From positions 1-64,000 of the forward strand of contig CACBHP010000006.1 of the NCBI GenBank assembly GCA_902539115.1: 64,000 nt of DNA, read 5' to 3'. The translations under genes were made by a program, and so were the position numbers. Positions 20,213 through 31,255 of this stretch are shown here, piece by piece (position 1 is the first letter of the stretch; each line of letters opens with the position of its first letter). This stretch comes from an uncultured Prochlorococcus sp. GTDB taxonomy: Bacteria > Cyanobacteriota > Cyanobacteriia > PCC-6307 > Cyanobiaceae. The notes below the pieces were generated by a model. It was not told where the DNA came from. It saw only the letters and a list, made by a program, of their open reading frames with translations, and did no database searches.

Positions 20213-20548
20213 TTATTCTTCAATAGACATGGTTTCATCATTTTTAAGAGTTTGTTCCAGCTCTTTTCTTTGCTCCATTTGTCTTAAAAAATATCCTGTC
20301 ATCATTGCAGAAGATAATAAATTAGCAATGTTGTCTTTTGAAGATGTTATTTTTACATCAAATTGATCTGAAGGAAGTACCCCAAGAAGACCTTGAACAT
20401 TATGTCTAATAATTTCTTGAATATCTTCACTAGCTGATTTTGCTACTCTTTGCAAAACTTCTGGAGATTGTTTTTGTAAATATTGTATTAAATCATTCTC
20501 ATCGTTTGGATCATTATTTTCAGTCGCAAGAAATTCTGGATTAAACAT
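20213..20548 (-). CDS. DUF760-family protein
   Basis: This small soluble protein of 111 residues matches DUF760, found in cyanobacteria and plastid-bearing eukaryotes. The core reads LIQYLQKQSPEVLQRVAKSASEDIQEIIRHNVQGLLGVLP (about residues 21-60), then SSAMMTGYFLRQMEQRKELE, which is probably a helix. The N-terminus and C-terminus are acidic and look disordered. It starts at an ATG. lepB lies 45 bases upstream on the same strand. The role is not known to me; a plant DUF760 family member has been linked to stress signalling, but transfer of that role is unsupported here. Confidence 0.75.
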   Translation of the reverse strand: MFNPEFLATENNDPNDENDLIQYLQKQSPEVLQRVAKSASEDIQEIIRHNVQGLLGVLPSDQFDVKITSSKDNIANLLSSAMMTGYFLRQMEQRKELEQTLKNDETMSIEE

Positions 20549-20593
20549 TTCTACAGCTTCAAGATATAAAAACCTTACAACATCAAGTACCCA

Positions 20594-21178
20594 TTAATTT
20601 AAATTATTAAGGGCAGGGAACCGAATAGGTCCAATTTTATTAAATGGCCAATATCTAAAAATAGCTTTACCTATAATCTTTTCATAAGGTAAAAATCCCC
20701 AAATATGTGAGTCCATACTGTTATTTCTATTATCTCCCATCACCCATAATGACCCTTCTGGGACAATAAAAGGGCCTATAGAATAATTAATATTTTTGTC
20801 AAAAAAGAAATTTTTTTGAGCAATATCATTTAGGTAGAGGTTACCATCTCTTACTTCTACCTTGTCTCCAGGTATTCCAATTACTCTTTTTATTAGTGCA
20901 GTATCTGCTTCATAACCAGCATTAATTAGTTGTTCTGGAACATTAAAAACAACAATTTTATTTTTAAATTTTGAAAGATTTGATTTCGATGTGATTTTTG
21001 GGGTCACTTTCTCAACAAGAATTTTATCTTGTATTTGAAGAGTTGGGAGCATTGAACCGGATGGGATCCATCTTGGCTCTATAACCTGCCATCGTATAAT
21101 TAAAGCAATTGATATCCAGATTAAAAGATTTTTTAAATCCTTTAGTATTGAATTTCTTTTTTCTTGAGTTGTAGACAT
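20594..21178 (-). CDS. lepB: signal peptidase I
   Basis: LepB cleaves signal peptides from exported proteins at the membrane. The 194-residue form has one N-terminal membrane helix (LLIWISIALIIRWQV, residues 18-32), the catalytic serine at 42 in WIPSGSMLPTL, and the catalytic lysine at 97 in DTALIKRVIG. The later box is WVMGDNRNNSMDSHIWGFLP. It starts at an ATG. It is divergent from menD with only 50 bases between them, so that spacer must hold both promoters. Confidence 0.95.
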   Translation of the reverse strand: MSTTQEKRNSILKDLKNLLIWISIALIIRWQVIEPRWIPSGSMLPTLQIQDKILVEKVTPKITSKSNLSKFKNKIVVFNVPEQLINAGYEADTALIKRVIGIPGDKVEVRDGNLYLNDIAQKNFFFDKNINYSIGPFIVPEGSLWVMGDNRNNSMDSHIWGFLPYEKIIGKAIFRYWPFNKIGPIRFPALNNLN

Positions 21179-21228
21179 GTTTTATTTAATTCAATTATAA
21201 AGAAAATCCCAAAGCATTTATATAAATT

Positions 21229-22992
21229 ATGACATCATCTATAGAATGCAAAAATTTTCTTAGAAGTTTACAACTTTTAAATCTTTTTATAAAAATAGGA
21301 GTTCAAAATTTAATACTATGTCCTGGTAGTAGATCAGCACCTTTAGCAATAGCTGCTGGAGAATTGAATAAATTAGGACTGGTAAATATTTTTAATTCAA
21401 TAGATGAGAGATCTGCAGGATTCCACTCTCTTGGGATTTCTGCTGCATCAGGTAATCTTTCTTTAGTTATTACAACTTCTGGGACTGCTGTAAGTAACTT
21501 ATTGCCAGCAGCAGTTGAGGCAGATCGATCTTGTAAAGGCATAATATTTCTTACTGCTGATAGACCCTTAAGATTAAAAGATTGTGGGGCTAATCAAACA
21601 GTAAATCAAGAAGATTTTTTAAGTTCAGTCTGCAGAAGAGTTTTAAGTACAAATCTAAATGGACTTCATGAAACACAAGAAAATGAAATCTTAAATTTAG
21701 TTCGAATTACTGAGAAACAAATATCAAACTTCCCTGGTCCTATTCATTTAAATATTCCTATTGATAAACCTTTAGATATTTCATTTTTAAATAAAAAAAG
21801 TGTTTTAGAGGTTTTTGAGAGAATTTATTTGAAGAAAAAATATGTCTTTCAAAAAGTTGAAATAAAGTCTGATAAAAACAAATTCTTAGAAATTTCAAAA
21901 AATTTAAATTTAGATGAGTCTGGCATTATTTTGGTAGGTCCTTATCAAGGTTCCGTAAATGACTTATCTTCTTTCAATAAATCTTTAGAAAAATTACAAG
22001 AAATTACTGGTTGGCCAGTATTTGCTGATCCTGTTTCAGGAGTTTATTCTGATTTGAAAGGATTAGTTGTGAATTGGGAATTAGTCTTAAGAAAACATAA
22101 GAATCGTATCAAATGTAAACAACTTTTAAGGCTTGGTCCTATGTCATCATCAATTGATTTAGAGAAGTTTCTAACAAAGTTTGAAGGTATACAAATTCTT
22201 ATAAAAGAAAAAAACTATAGAAAATTGGACCCTATAAAAAAATCATTTGAATATGATTTTGGGCTATTAAATTTTATTTCTTTATTGTTAGAAGAATTAT
22301 CAATTAATGAAAAAAACAAAAAGTCTCTTACGGCGTTGGCCTTAGATCTGATAAAAGAAGGTGAGCAAATTAAAGAAATTTTAGAAGAGAAAATTTCTAA
22401 TGATAATCAAATTACTGAATATAAGCTTGCAAATCTTGTTCCAAAACTTTGGCCAGCTGAAAATCCAATAATGCTTTCCGCTAGTAGCCCGATTAGAGAT
22501 TGGCTTACTTTTTCTGAGAATGGTACTCTAACAAGAAATTGTTTCAGCTTTAGAGGAGCTTCTGGAATAGATGGTACCTTGTCCCTTGCATTAGGAATTT
22601 CTAGAATTAAAAATCCTCTACTTCTCGTGACTGGTGATTTGGCTTTTGTTCATGATATAAACGGTTGGCTAATTGAGAATTCAGTCGACATGAATTTAAC
22701 AATTCTTTTAATAGATAATGATGGCGGAAATATATTTAATCATATTTATAAAAAAAATTTAAAAGAAGATGAATTAAAAAAACTATTTCTTATGCCTAAA
22801 AAAATAAACTGGCCAAAACTCTCAGAGAGCTATCAAGTAAACTTTAAAAGTGTGGCAGATTTTAAAAAATTACGAGAGGCATTCGATTGGAGCATTTCTA
22901 TACAGAAATCTGTAATAATTAAAGTTGATATTGATCCAGAAAATGAAATTTGTGAAAAAAATGCCCTGTTAGAAAAAATAATTGGCAGTTAA
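21229..22992 (+). CDS. menD: SEPHCHC synthase (phylloquinone pathway)
   Basis: MenD is a thiamin-diphosphate enzyme that joins isochorismate and 2-oxoglutarate in phylloquinone synthesis; phylloquinone is the A1 electron carrier of photosystem I. The 587 residues show the N-terminal substrate and ThDP segment [17 protein letters not shown] with [15 protein letters not shown] (catalytic Glu in DERSA), and the C-terminal ThDP-Mg motif [12 protein letters not shown] with [12 protein letters not shown]. It starts at an ATG and is followed by menB after 34 bases, making a small phylloquinone operon. Confidence 0.96.
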   Translation: MTSSIECKNFLRSLQLLNLFIKIGVQNLILCPGSRSAPLAIAAGELNKLGLVNIFNSIDERSAGFHSLGISAASGNLSLVITTSGTAVSNLLPAAVEADRSCKGIIFLTADRPLRLKDCGANQTVNQEDFLSSVCRRVLSTNLNGLHETQENEILNLVRITEKQISNFPGPIHLNIPIDKPLDISFLNKKSVLEVFERIYLKKKYVFQKVEIKSDKNKFLEISKNLNLDESGIILVGPYQGSVNDLSSFNKSLEKLQEITGWPVFADPVSGVYSDLKGLVVNWELVLRKHKNRIKCKQLLRLGPMSSSIDLEKFLTKFEGIQILIKEKNYRKLDPIKKSFEYDFGLLNFISLLLEELSINEKNKKSLTALALDLIKEGEQIKEILEEKISNDNQITEYKLANLVPKLWPAENPIMLSASSPIRDWLTFSENGTLTRNCFSFRGASGIDGTLSLALGISRIKNPLLLVTGDLAFVHDINGWLIENSVDMNLTILLIDNDGGNIFNHIYKKNLKEDELKKLFLMPKKINWPKLSESYQVNFKSVADFKKLREAFDWSISIQKSVIIKVDIDPENEICEKNALLEKIIGS

Positions 22993-23026
22993 ATTCATTA
23001 TTTCTATCTTTAATTAATTAGGATTC

Positions 23027-23884
23027 ATGAAAGTATTACCTGGTAAAACAACCTTAAATTGGACAGAATGCAAATCTTATGAGGATATTTTGTTTCATAA
23101 ATCAGATGAGGGAATTGCAAGAATTGCAATTAATCGGCCTGAAAAAAGAAATGCATTTAGGCCACAAACTGTAGATGAACTCATTAACGCATTTAATATT
23201 GTAAGAAATGATGAAACTATTGGAGTAGTTCTCTTTACAGGCGCGGGGCCTGACAAGAAAGGTATTTATTCTTTTTGCTCTGGAGGTGATCAGAGTGTAA
23301 GAGGTGAAAATGGATATAAAAATGATGAAGGGAAGCAGAGATTAAACGTACTTGAACTTCAAAGATTAATAAGAAGTTTGCCTAAAGTGGTTATTGCCTT
23401 AGTTCCTGGTTTTGCAATTGGAGGAGGTCAAGTACTTCATTTAATTTGTGATCTCAGTATTGCCTCAGAAAATGCAATATTTGGTCAAACAGGTCCAAGA
23501 GTTGGTAGTTTTGATGCTGGGTTTGGATCTAGTTATTTGGCAAAACTTGTTGGTCAAAGAAAAGCAAAAGAGATTTGGTTTTTATGTAGAAAATATAATT
23601 CGAAAGAAGCACTAGAGATGGGCTTGATAAATGCAATTACAAAGATTGAAGAATTAGAAGCTGAGGGTGTAATCTGGGCAAGAGAGATTTTACGTAATAG
23701 TCCAACTGCTATTCGTATTCTCAAAGCTTCATTCAATGCAGAGAATGATGGGATTGCGGGTATTCAAGAATTATCTGGATACACAACTCAATTATTTTAT
23801 TCGACTGAAGAAGCTCAAGAAGGTAGAGATGCCTTTCTCGAAAAGCGTCCACCAGACTTTTCTGCATATAAGTGGACACCCTAG
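23027..23884 (+). CDS. menB: 1,4-dihydroxy-2-naphthoyl-CoA synthase
   Basis: MenB closes the second ring of the naphthoquinone from o-succinylbenzoyl-CoA, a crotonase-fold reaction on the way to phylloquinone. The 285-residue protein has the crotonase core [14 protein letters not shown], the oxyanion-hole segment [11 protein letters not shown], the substrate loop [26 protein letters not shown], and [18 protein letters not shown], where the Asp and Gly residues are characteristic of MenB. It lies just downstream of menD. glgA follows after 35 bases. Confidence 0.96.
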   Translation: MKVLPGKTTLNWTECKSYEDILFHKSDEGIARIAINRPEKRNAFRPQTVDELINAFNIVRNDETIGVVLFTGAGPDKKGIYSFCSGGDQSVRGENGYKNDEGKQRLNVLELQRLIRSLPKVVIALVPGFAIGGGQVLHLICDLSIASENAIFGQTGPRVGSFDAGFGSSYLAKLVGQRKAKEIWFLCRKYNSKEALEMGLINAITKIEELEAEGVIWAREILRNSPTAIRILKASFNAENDGIAGIQELSGYTTQLFYSTEEAQEGRDAFLEKRPPDFSAYKWTP

Positions 23885-23919
23885 TTTATTTTTCAAAAGA
23901 CCTTTTTAAATAATTATCA

Positions 23920-25377
23920 ATGAGAATTCTTCTTGCCGCTGCTGAATGTGCTCCAATGATCAAAGTTGGAGGTATGGGAGATGTGGTTGGATCATTACCT
24001 CCATCTTTGATAAAACTTGGTCACGATGTAAGGGTAATAATTCCAGGATATGGGAAATTGTGGAGTCTTTTAGAGGTATCGAGTGAACCAGTCTTTAGAG
24101 CAAATACAATGGGCACTGATTTCTCTGTATATGAAGCAAAACATCCAATTCATAATTATGTGATTTTCCTAGTGGGTCATCCAGCATTTGATTCTGACCA
24201 AATATACGGAGGTGAAAATGAGGACTGGCGTTTTACATTTTTTGCTAGTGCCACTGCAGAATTTGCCTGGAATTGTTGGAAACCTCAAGTTCTCCATTGC
24301 CATGATTGGCACACTGGGATGATTCCTGTGTGGATGCATCAGGACCCCGAAATTAGCACTGTCTTCACAATTCATAATTTAAAATATCAAGGCCCTTGGA
24401 GATGGAAACTAGAAAAAATGACTTGGTGTCCTTGGTATATGCATGGAGACCACACAATGGCTGCGGCAATGTTGTACGCAGATAGAGTAAATGCTGTTTC
24501 TCCGACTTATGCAGATGAAATTAAAACTCATGAATACGGGGAAAGTCTTGAAGGATTACTTAATTACATTTCAGGTAAATTAAGGGGAATTCTTAATGGC
24601 ATAGATCTTGATGAATGGAATCCAGCCAAAGATCCAGTTTTACCCGCAAAATTTAGTATTAAAAATTTAGAAAATAGGCTAGAAAATAAGAAAATTCTGC
24701 AGAGAGAAATGGGTCTAGATGTTAATCCTAAAAAATATCTCTTAGGTATGGTTAGTAGGTTAGTTGATCAGAAAGGGGTTGACTTACTTCTACAAGTTTC
24801 AAGAAGACTTTTAGCTTATACAGATTCTCAAATAGCCGTTTTAGGTACTGGAGATAGATATTTAGAGTCTGGATTATGGCAACTGGCATTAGATTACCCA
24901 GGAAGATTTTCAGTATTTCTTACATATGATGATTCTTTGTCAAGGCTTATATATGGCGGATCTGATGCATTCTTAATGCCCAGTAGATTTGAACCTTGTG
25001 GTATTAGTCAACTCTTGGCTATGAGATATGGCTCTATTCCAATAGTAAGGCGAGTTGGAGGTTTAGTTGATACAGTTTTACCTCATGATCCAGAAAATAA
25101 TAGTGGTACAGGTTTCTGCTTTGATCGTTTTGAACCTATAGATTTCTATACTTCTTTAGTAAGGTCCTGGGAAGCTTTTAGGCATAAAGATAGTTGGGAA
25201 TTACTACAAAAAAGAGCTATGAGCCAAGAGTTTAGTTGGCAAAGATCAGCTCTTGAATACGAAATTATGTATAAGGATGTTTGCGGAATAAAAGAACCAT
25301 CACCAGATTTTGCTGAAGTTGAGAAATTTTCTTATGGACAAGCAGCTGATCCATCTTTAAAAAAAAGTATGACTTAA
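23920..25377 (+). CDS. glgA: glycogen synthase
   Basis: GlgA extends alpha-1,4-glucan chains from ADP-glucose, storing daytime carbon. The 485-residue GT5 enzyme begins [27 protein letters not shown], where the KVGGMGDV motif (16-23) binds the nucleotide sugar. It carries [27 protein letters not shown] and the C-terminal catalytic ExxxxxxE region in [28 protein letters not shown]. It starts at an ATG. murF follows 7 bases later on the same strand. Confidence 0.96.
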   Translation: MRILLAAAECAPMIKVGGMGDVVGSLPPSLIKLGHDVRVIIPGYGKLWSLLEVSSEPVFRANTMGTDFSVYEAKHPIHNYVIFLVGHPAFDSDQIYGGENEDWRFTFFASATAEFAWNCWKPQVLHCHDWHTGMIPVWMHQDPEISTVFTIHNLKYQGPWRWKLEKMTWCPWYMHGDHTMAAAMLYADRVNAVSPTYADEIKTHEYGESLEGLLNYISGKLRGILNGIDLDEWNPAKDPVLPAKFSIKNLENRLENKKILQREMGLDVNPKKYLLGMVSRLVDQKGVDLLLQVSRRLLAYTDSQIAVLGTGDRYLESGLWQLALDYPGRFSVFLTYDDSLSRLIYGGSDAFLMPSRFEPCGISQLLAMRYGSIPIVRRVGGLVDTVLPHDPENNSGTGFCFDRFEPIDFYTSLVRSWEAFRHKDSWELLQKRAMSQEFSWQRSALEYEIMYKDVCGIKEPSPDFAEVEKFSYGQAADPSLKKSMT

Positions 25378-25384
25378 ATTCTTA

Positions 25385-26758
25385 ATGGATCTTTCTTTAT
25401 TAGAGTTAAAAGATGTTTTGGGTGATATTAAAAATCTGGGCGAGAGGGGATTAGATTCTTTAAATTTTAAGAATATAAGTATTGATAGTAGAACTTGTTT
25501 AAAAAATGATCTTTTTATCGCTATCCAGGGTAAAAATTTTGACGGACATAGTTTTCTTCCAGAGGTTTTAAATAAAGGAGTTAAATCAGTAGTTATAAAA
25601 GAAGGTATGCAGAAATTACTTCCTGATAATTTTCCTTGTTGGGTTGTGAATGACACTTTAGAGGCATTTCAAAAATTAACTTTGCTTAAAAGAAAAAAAT
25701 TAAGTATACCTGTGGTTGCGATAACTGGTTCAGTCGGTAAAACAACTACAAAAGAAATGGTTGGTGAAGTTTTAAAGAAACTTGGGAAAATTAAATTATC
25801 CCATGCAAACTTTAATAATGAGATTGGGGTTGGTCTTACTATTCTTGCCACTGATAAAGAAGATAAAGTTTTGGTACTTGAGATGGGAATGAGAGGTCTT
25901 GGACAGATCGAAAATTTATCTAAATATAGTGAACCCGATATTGCAGTAATTACTAACATTGGGACAGCCCATATAGGATTGTTAGGCTCTAAAAAAAATA
26001 TTACTTATGCAAAGTGTGAAATTAGTAAATTTTTAAAACCCAAAGGAGTTGTAATAATACCAGCAAATGATTTACTTCTTGAAGAAACTTTAAGAGAATA
26101 CTGGAAAGGTAGAGTAATAAAAGTTGAACTTTTAAATATAGAAAATCAAAAAAAGAGTTTTAGGAAAGATGATAATTTACGAGGATTTTATGATCCTTCG
26201 AATAAGACAATTTTAATTGAAAAAAATACCTACAAAATTTCATTTGAGGGATTTCACAATGCTTCAAATTTCTTATTTGCTTATGCAGTTGCTAAAGAGC
26301 TAGGCATTGATTTTAAAAGTTTTAATAAATTTGATTTTGTAAGTTTAGGTGGAAGAAATAAAATTCTTAAATCAGTAAAAACAACAATTTATGATGAATC
26401 ATATAATGCTTCGCCAGAGTCGGTAAAAGCATGTATTAAAAACCTCATTGAAAAACCGAGAAATAAATTTTTCATATTCGGAAGTATGCAAGAATTGGGA
26501 GAAGAATCAGAAAAATATCATAAAGAAATATTCAACTTAATAAATAATTCAGACATAGAAAAGTGTTTATTTATTTGCAATAAAAAAAATGAAAAAATTT
26601 ACACCAATTATCTAAAAGATAAGAAAAAATTTTTAGTTTTAAATAATATTAAAGATGTACCTAAAGAGATAAACAATTCTACAAAAAAAGGTGATTCTAT
26701 TCTTATAAAAGGAAGCAGATGTTGGCAACTTGAAAAGATTATAGAATTAATTAATTAG
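25385..26758 (+). CDS. murF: UDP-MurNAc-tripeptide-D-Ala-D-Ala ligase
   Basis: MurF adds D-Ala-D-Ala to the UDP-MurNAc tripeptide, the last cytoplasmic step of peptidoglycan precursor synthesis. The 457 residues contain the N-terminal UDP-binding domain (FKNISIDSRTCLKNDLFIAIQG), the Mur-ligase P-loop GSVGKTTTKEMVGEVL, SHANFNNEIGVGLTIL, and the C-terminal YNASPESVKACI ADP-site segment. It starts at an ATG. It converges tail to tail with glmU, another cell-wall precursor gene, with one base between stops. Confidence 0.95.
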   Translation: MDLSLLELKDVLGDIKNLGERGLDSLNFKNISIDSRTCLKNDLFIAIQGKNFDGHSFLPEVLNKGVKSVVIKEGMQKLLPDNFPCWVVNDTLEAFQKLTLLKRKKLSIPVVAITGSVGKTTTKEMVGEVLKKLGKIKLSHANFNNEIGVGLTILATDKEDKVLVLEMGMRGLGQIENLSKYSEPDIAVITNIGTAHIGLLGSKKNITYAKCEISKFLKPKGVVIIPANDLLLEETLREYWKGRVIKVELLNIENQKKSFRKDDNLRGFYDPSNKTILIEKNTYKISFEGFHNASNFLFAYAVAKELGIDFKSFNKFDFVSLGGRNKILKSVKTTIYDESYNASPESVKACIKNLIEKPRNKFFIFGSMQELGEESEKYHKEIFNLINNSDIEKCLFICNKKNEKIYTNYLKDKKKFLVLNNIKDVPKEINNSTKKGDSILIKGSRCWQLEKIIELIN

Positions 26759-26759
26759 A

Positions 26760-28109
26760 TCAGGATTTCTTTCTTTCCCAATTTTCTATATTTACTTGCT
26801 TAGTTCTTGAGATTGCTAATGAATTATCTTTGGAGTCTTTTGTGATCACTGAACCAGCTCCAGTTGTAACTGATTCTCCAAGATTAATTGGCGCAACAAA
26901 AACTGTATTTGCACCAATACTGGAATTTTTACCAATTTTTGTTTGATGTTTTTTCTGACCATCAAAATTTGCAGTAATAGTACCAGCTCCAATATTTGTA
27001 GAGCTTCCAATAATAGAATCGCCAATATAACTTAAATGATTTACTTTAGATCCTTCCTCTAATTGACTATTTTTGATTTCAACAAAATTACCTATTTTGC
27101 TAAATGAAGATATTTTGGAATTAGGTCTTATATGACTATAAGGGCCAATTTTTATAGAATCTATTATCTCAGAAGCATAAACAGTAGAGTTTGAAATTTC
27201 GCAATTTAATCCCACATTAGAATTCTCAATAAAAGTATTTGGTCCGATAATGCAATGACTTTTTATTTTGGTATTTCCTCTTATGTGTGTATTAGCCTCT
27301 ATAATCACATCCTTACCAATTTCAGCTTCTTCACTAATTGAACAACTTGCTTTATTTATAAAAGTTACACCATTCAGCATATGCTTTTCTTTAATTAAAT
27401 TCTGAATACTTTCCTCGCACTCTGACAGTTGAATTCTGTTATTGATTCCTTGAAGCTCTCCATTATCTTCTACCTCGAGGCCTAAGGAATTTTTTAACAA
27501 AGATACCGTATCTGTTAAGTAAATCTCTTTTTGTTTGTTATTGCTTTGCAAGGTATTAATTATTGCTGACAAGTTACTCCAGTTAAAACAGTAAACACCT
27601 GCATTTATTAATGGATTTTCTCTTTCTAGACTATTGCAATCTTTATCTTCAACAATTCTCTCTATAAAATCACCCTTGAAAAAAACTCTGCCATATCCAT
27701 GAGGATTTGTTTTCTTTGTAGTAATTAAAGAAACATCAGCATTTTTTGAATCGTGTAAATATAAAAGTCTTTTTAGTGTGTTAGGCCTAATGAGTGGCAC
27801 ATCGCCGTTAAGTACCAAAAGTTTTCCTTCATGATTTTTTACTTCCCTACAAAGTACCTGGATAGCATGACCGGTTCCTGATTGAGGTTCTTGAATAACA
27901 AAATGGATTTTTTTATCGTTTGGGATTGACTTTTGTACTTCATTTGATTTATGTCCAGTAATTATGAAAATTTGATCAGGTTTTAATTCGACACATGAAT
28001 CAATTACTCTTTGTAGAAGACTTTTGCCAGAAATTTTATGTAAAACTTTTGGCAATGAGCTTTCCATCCTAGTGCCCTTGCCTGCCGCTAATATCGCAAC
28101 ACTTAACAT
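26760..28109 (-). CDS. glmU: bifunctional GlcNAc-1-P uridyltransferase / GlcN-1-P acetyltransferase
   Basis: GlmU acetylates glucosamine-1-phosphate and couples it to UTP, giving UDP-GlcNAc for peptidoglycan and LPS. The N-terminal nucleotidyltransferase half has [18 protein letters not shown] at residues 7-24. The C-terminal left-handed beta-helix half is built of hexapeptide repeats such as [13 protein letters not shown] and [13 protein letters not shown], with the acetyltransferase segment around [27 protein letters not shown]. The 449 residues are full length, from an ATG start. Confidence 0.96.
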   Translation of the reverse strand: MLSVAILAAGKGTRMESSLPKVLHKISGKSLLQRVIDSCVELKPDQIFIITGHKSNEVQKSIPNDKKIHFVIQEPQSGTGHAIQVLCREVKNHEGKLLVLNGDVPLIRPNTLKRLLYLHDSKNADVSLITTKKTNPHGYGRVFFKGDFIERIVEDKDCNSLERENPLINAGVYCFNWSNLSAIINTLQSNNKQKEIYLTDTVSLLKNSLGLEVEDNGELQGINNRIQLSECEESIQNLIKEKHMLNGVTFINKASCSISEEAEIGKDVIIEANTHIRGNTKIKSHCIIGPNTFIENSNVGLNCEISNSTVYASEIIDSIKIGPYSHIRPNSKISSFSKIGNFVEIKNSQLEEGSKVNHLSYIGDSIIGSSTNIGAGTITANFDGQKKHQTKIGKNSSIGANTVFVAPINLGESVTTGAGSVITKDSKDNSLAISRTKQVNIENWERKKS

Positions 28110-28134
28110 GTTTATTTGAAATCCTTATTTTAAT

Positions 28135-29040
28135 CTAACTCTTAATGGATAACTTCGTCATTCCCCACTTCTCTCTCCATTTATTTGTCGATAATAGATT
28201 TGAAAATAATTGTTCATCTAATCTTCTCTTTATTATATCGTCTTTACTTGAGTTTAAATCTTGATCTCTATATGGAATACTAGCTTTAGTTAAGAGATGT
28301 TCCTCTTCCATAAAAGATAACTTTTCAAAATTGAAATTAGGTCTCAATTTATTCTTATCAAATTTTGATATTGCGACAGTTCCCTGACTCCAAAAAGTTC
28401 TGTTTTTAAAACTTGGCTTAATAGTAAAAATTTCTAATCCAAGATTTCTTAAAGTTTTTCTTACTGCCGCTGAAGAAGAATAAGTTATTAAATAACCTTG
28501 AGAATTAAGCTTTTCTGTGACTTTAGATAAAAATTCAATCGTCCATACTTGTGGGCATTTTTGAGGAGAAAAACCATCTAAATAGATTAGATCGAATTTA
28601 ATAGATGAAGGAATAATGTTGATTTTTTCTCTAGCATCACCCCACAAAACACTGCAATTAAAAAATTGATCCTCAAAGAAATCTTTTCGATAAAGTGATT
28701 CAAATATTGTTCTGACTTTTGGAGCCCATAATTTTAAAAAAGATTCATTTCTAAGCGAATATTCAAGAGGCTTTTTATCAATCTCCAACGCATACAAATT
28801 CAAATACGATTTTTGTGTAATTAATTCATCTAATAAAGAAGCGGAATTGTATCCTAAACCAAAACATATATCCAAAACATTAAGAGATTTTCCCTTAAAT
28901 CTTTGCAAATTAGAAGTAGCTGTAAACTTTGACTTTGTTTCATTTAATGCGCCCAATAAACTATGGAAGTTCTCTTGAAAAAACATACTTCTTAAAGAGT
29001 AACTACCATCTTTAGTTAAAACTTCTATTAATTCAGACAA
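28135..29040 (-). CDS. MnmC-like SAM-dependent methyltransferase (DUF752)
   Basis: This 301-residue protein matches the methyltransferase half of MnmC, the enzyme that finishes 5-methylaminomethyl-2-thiouridine at the tRNA wobble position. The SAM-binding motif is VLDICFGLGYNSASLL near residues 55-70, and the DUF752 hallmark appears as FDLIYLDGFSPQKCPQVW near 150. The FAD-dependent oxidase half found in E. coli MnmC is absent, as in many cyanobacteria and Gram-positives. The start is a TTG 12 bases after the aroA stop, so it is probably cotranscribed with aroA. Confidence 0.8.
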   Translation of the reverse strand: MSELIEVLTKDGSYSLRSMFFQENFHSLLGALNETKSKFTATSNLQRFKGKSLNVLDICFGLGYNSASLLDELITQKSYLNLYALEIDKKPLEYSLRNESFLKLWAPKVRTIFESLYRKDFFEDQFFNCSVLWGDAREKINIIPSSIKFDLIYLDGFSPQKCPQVWTIEFLSKVTEKLNSQGYLITYSSSAAVRKTLRNLGLEIFTIKPSFKNRTFWSQGTVAISKFDKNKLRPNFNFEKLSFMEEEHLLTKASIPYRDQDLNSSKDDIIKRRLDEQLFSNLLSTNKWREKWGMTKLSIKS

Positions 29041-29052
29041 AAACTTTTTAGG

Positions 29053-30363
29053 CTAGTTAGTAAGTTTGGCAAGCTCTTCCCAAAAAGTGGGATACGAGAC
29101 GCTAGCTGCATCTGCTCTCATGATTTTTGAGGTACCTTTGGCAAGAAGTGAAGCAATAGCAAGACTCATTGCTACTCGATGATCTGTCTCACTGTCTACT
29201 TCTGCGGAATGAAATTTTGATTGCCCATTAATAATTAACCCATCCTCTTTTTCTGTTATTTCAGCACCGAATTTTTGTAACTGTCGTGCCATGACTTTTA
29301 ATCGATCTGTCTCCTTAACTCTTAATTCTTGCGCATCCTTAATTTCAGAAACTCCATTACAAAAACAGGCAGCAACAGTAAGGATAGGAATTTCATCTAT
29401 AAGTTTTGGGAGAATATCTCCTTCTATAGAGAATGATCTTAAATTGTTTGAAGTCTTTACTTTAATAGATCCAATAGGTTCACCTGCAATAGTCGATTTA
29501 TCTAAAATCTCATAATTGCACCCCATTGAATCCATTACATTTAAAATCCCTGTTCTAGTGGGATTTAGTCCGACATTCTGAATTAAAACCTCTGAATTTG
29601 GAACAATAGATGCAGCAATCATCCAAAAAGAAGCAGAGCTTATGTCTCCAGGAATCAATATTCTCTGGCCAATTAAGTTGCCCCCTGACTTGATAACGAC
29701 ATTCCTTCCTAATTCTCCTCTGACACTGATGTCTGCTCCAAATGCTTTTAACATTCTTTCAGTATGATCTCTTGAAGATGCTGGTTCAATAACAGAGGTT
29801 GTTCCAGCAGCTTTGAGGCCTGCCAATAAGATTGCAGATTTTACTTGAGCACTCGCTACAGGGGTTCCTATAACACAACCTTTTAATTTATTCCCATCAA
29901 TTGATATTGGAGCTTTGTTTCCTTTTTCTCTACCAAAAATTTTGCCACCCATCAAGGATAACGGTTTGCCCACTCTCCCCATTGGCCTTTCATTAAGAGA
30001 AATGTCACCTGTTAAGATGAAATTCCTGCCTTCTTGACCGGCAAGTAACCCCATTAATAACCTCATGGTGGTTCCCGAATTTCCACAATTTAGAATTTCT
30101 TTGGGCTCTTTGAATCCATCAAGTCCCAATCCTGAAATCGTAAAAGGTTCATTTTTTTTTATTTCTGGTATATGTACACCTAACTTTCTAAGACAATCAG
30201 CCGTTGAAAGTGGATCTTCAGAATGTAAGAACCCCTCAATAATCGTCTCACCCTTAGCAATACTTCCTATAATTAAAGCCCTATGAGAAATAGATTTATC
30301 TCCAGGCACTTTTACTCTTCCTTTTAAATTAACTCCACCTTTTATTGTGCGGATATTATTCAT
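29053..30363 (-). CDS. aroA: 3-phosphoshikimate 1-carboxyvinyltransferase (EPSP synthase)
   Basis: AroA transfers enolpyruvyl from PEP to shikimate-3-phosphate in aromatic amino acid and chorismate synthesis. I chose the ATG at 30363, giving 436 residues that begin [31 protein letters not shown] with the PGDKS motif intact. The frame could extend 13 codons further to 30402 without family support. Other markers are [20 protein letters not shown] near residue 90 and the C-terminal [14 protein letters not shown]. The sensitive-type GNSGTTMR pattern is present. The divergent comB gene starts about 130 bases away. Confidence 0.95.
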   Translation of the reverse strand: MNNIRTIKGGVNLKGRVKVPGDKSISHRALIIGSIAKGETIIEGFLHSEDPLSTADCLRKLGVHIPEIKKNEPFTISGLGLDGFKEPKEILNCGNSGTTMRLLMGLLAGQEGRNFILTGDISLNERPMGRVGKPLSLMGGKIFGREKGNKAPISIDGNKLKGCVIGTPVASAQVKSAILLAGLKAAGTTSVIEPASSRDHTERMLKAFGADISVRGELGRNVVIKSGGNLIGQRILIPGDISSASFWMIAASIVPNSEVLIQNVGLNPTRTGILNVMDSMGCNYEILDKSTIAGEPIGSIKVKTSNNLRSFSIEGDILPKLIDEIPILTVAACFCNGVSEIKDAQELRVKETDRLKVMARQLQKFGAEITEKEDGLIINGQSKFHSAEVDSETDHRVAMSLAIASLLAKGTSKIMRADAASVSYPTFWEELAKLTN

Positions 30364-30490
30364 TTTCAAATTAAATACTTGATAAGATTTCTGTAAAAAC
30401 AAATTAGTAATATATTATCAATAAGTTTGTTTTTAAAAAAAAATTTATCAAATTAAGTAACTGTTTTCTATAATAAATTCAGAAAGGGAT

Positions 30491-31225
30491 TTGATTATTA
30501 ATCTTACTTATTATCACGTAGCAAAGGATGTCCCTGAAAATAGTTCAGACATTGCAGTTGTCATTGATGTTTTAAGAGCTACAACCACAATTTCTTGGGC
30601 TTTAAAAAATGGAGCTGATTCAATACAAGTTTTTGCAGATTTAGATTTATTAAAAGAATCTGCAATTAAGTGGCAAGCTGAAAAGAGACTAATGCTTGGA
30701 GAGAGAGGCGGAAAGAAGATTGAGGGCTTTGATTTAGGAAATTCTCCTTTATCAGTTACAAAAAAAGTTGTTAATGGTAAAAGACTATTTATGAGTACGA
30801 CTAATGGTACTAAATCGTTGCAAAAAGTTCAAAATTCTAAGAATTTATTTGCTATGGGTCTCCCAAATAGGAAAGCAGTTGCCGAAAAAATCATTTCATT
30901 AAAAAGTGAAAATGTTTTAATACTTGGGAGTGGTTGGGAAGGTTCTTATTCACTTGAGGATTCTTTAGCTGCTGGTGCTTTGGCCTCATACCTAAAACAT
31001 AACAGTGATTCTGAAATTAATATTCTGAATGACGAATTACATGCTGCTTTGGCACTTTGGGATGTCTGGAAAAATGATATTTTAAAATGTTTAAAAACAG
31101 CAACCCATGGCAAAAGATTGACAAGTCTTGGAGATTATGAGGATGATTTTAAATGTTGCTCTGAACTTGATTGCTTAGATATTGTTCCAGCTCAAGTTGA
31201 AAGAGGTGTGATTCGTGCCTCATGA
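30491..31225 (+). CDS. comB: 2-phosphosulfolactate phosphatase (ComB family)
   Basis: ComB hydrolyses 2-phosphosulfolactate to sulfolactate, known from coenzyme M synthesis in archaea. Homologues are widespread in cyanobacteria, where the physiological role is unclear. The 244-residue protein shows the family start VVIDVLRATTTISWALKNGAD, LMLGERGGKKIEGFDLGNSP and FMSTTNGTKSLQK, then ILGSGWEGSYSLEDSLAAGAL. The only plausible start is a TTG at 30491. A nitrilase-family gene follows after 30 bases. Confidence 0.9.
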   Translation: MIINLTYYHVAKDVPENSSDIAVVIDVLRATTTISWALKNGADSIQVFADLDLLKESAIKWQAEKRLMLGERGGKKIEGFDLGNSPLSVTKKVVNGKRLFMSTTNGTKSLQKVQNSKNLFAMGLPNRKAVAEKIISLKSENVLILGSGWEGSYSLEDSLAAGALASYLKHNSDSEINILNDELHAALALWDVWKNDILKCLKTATHGKRLTSLGDYEDDFKCCSELDCLDIVPAQVERGVIRAS

Positions 31226-31255
31226 TTTACGAATTGGTTCATTAGGAGTAAAGTC

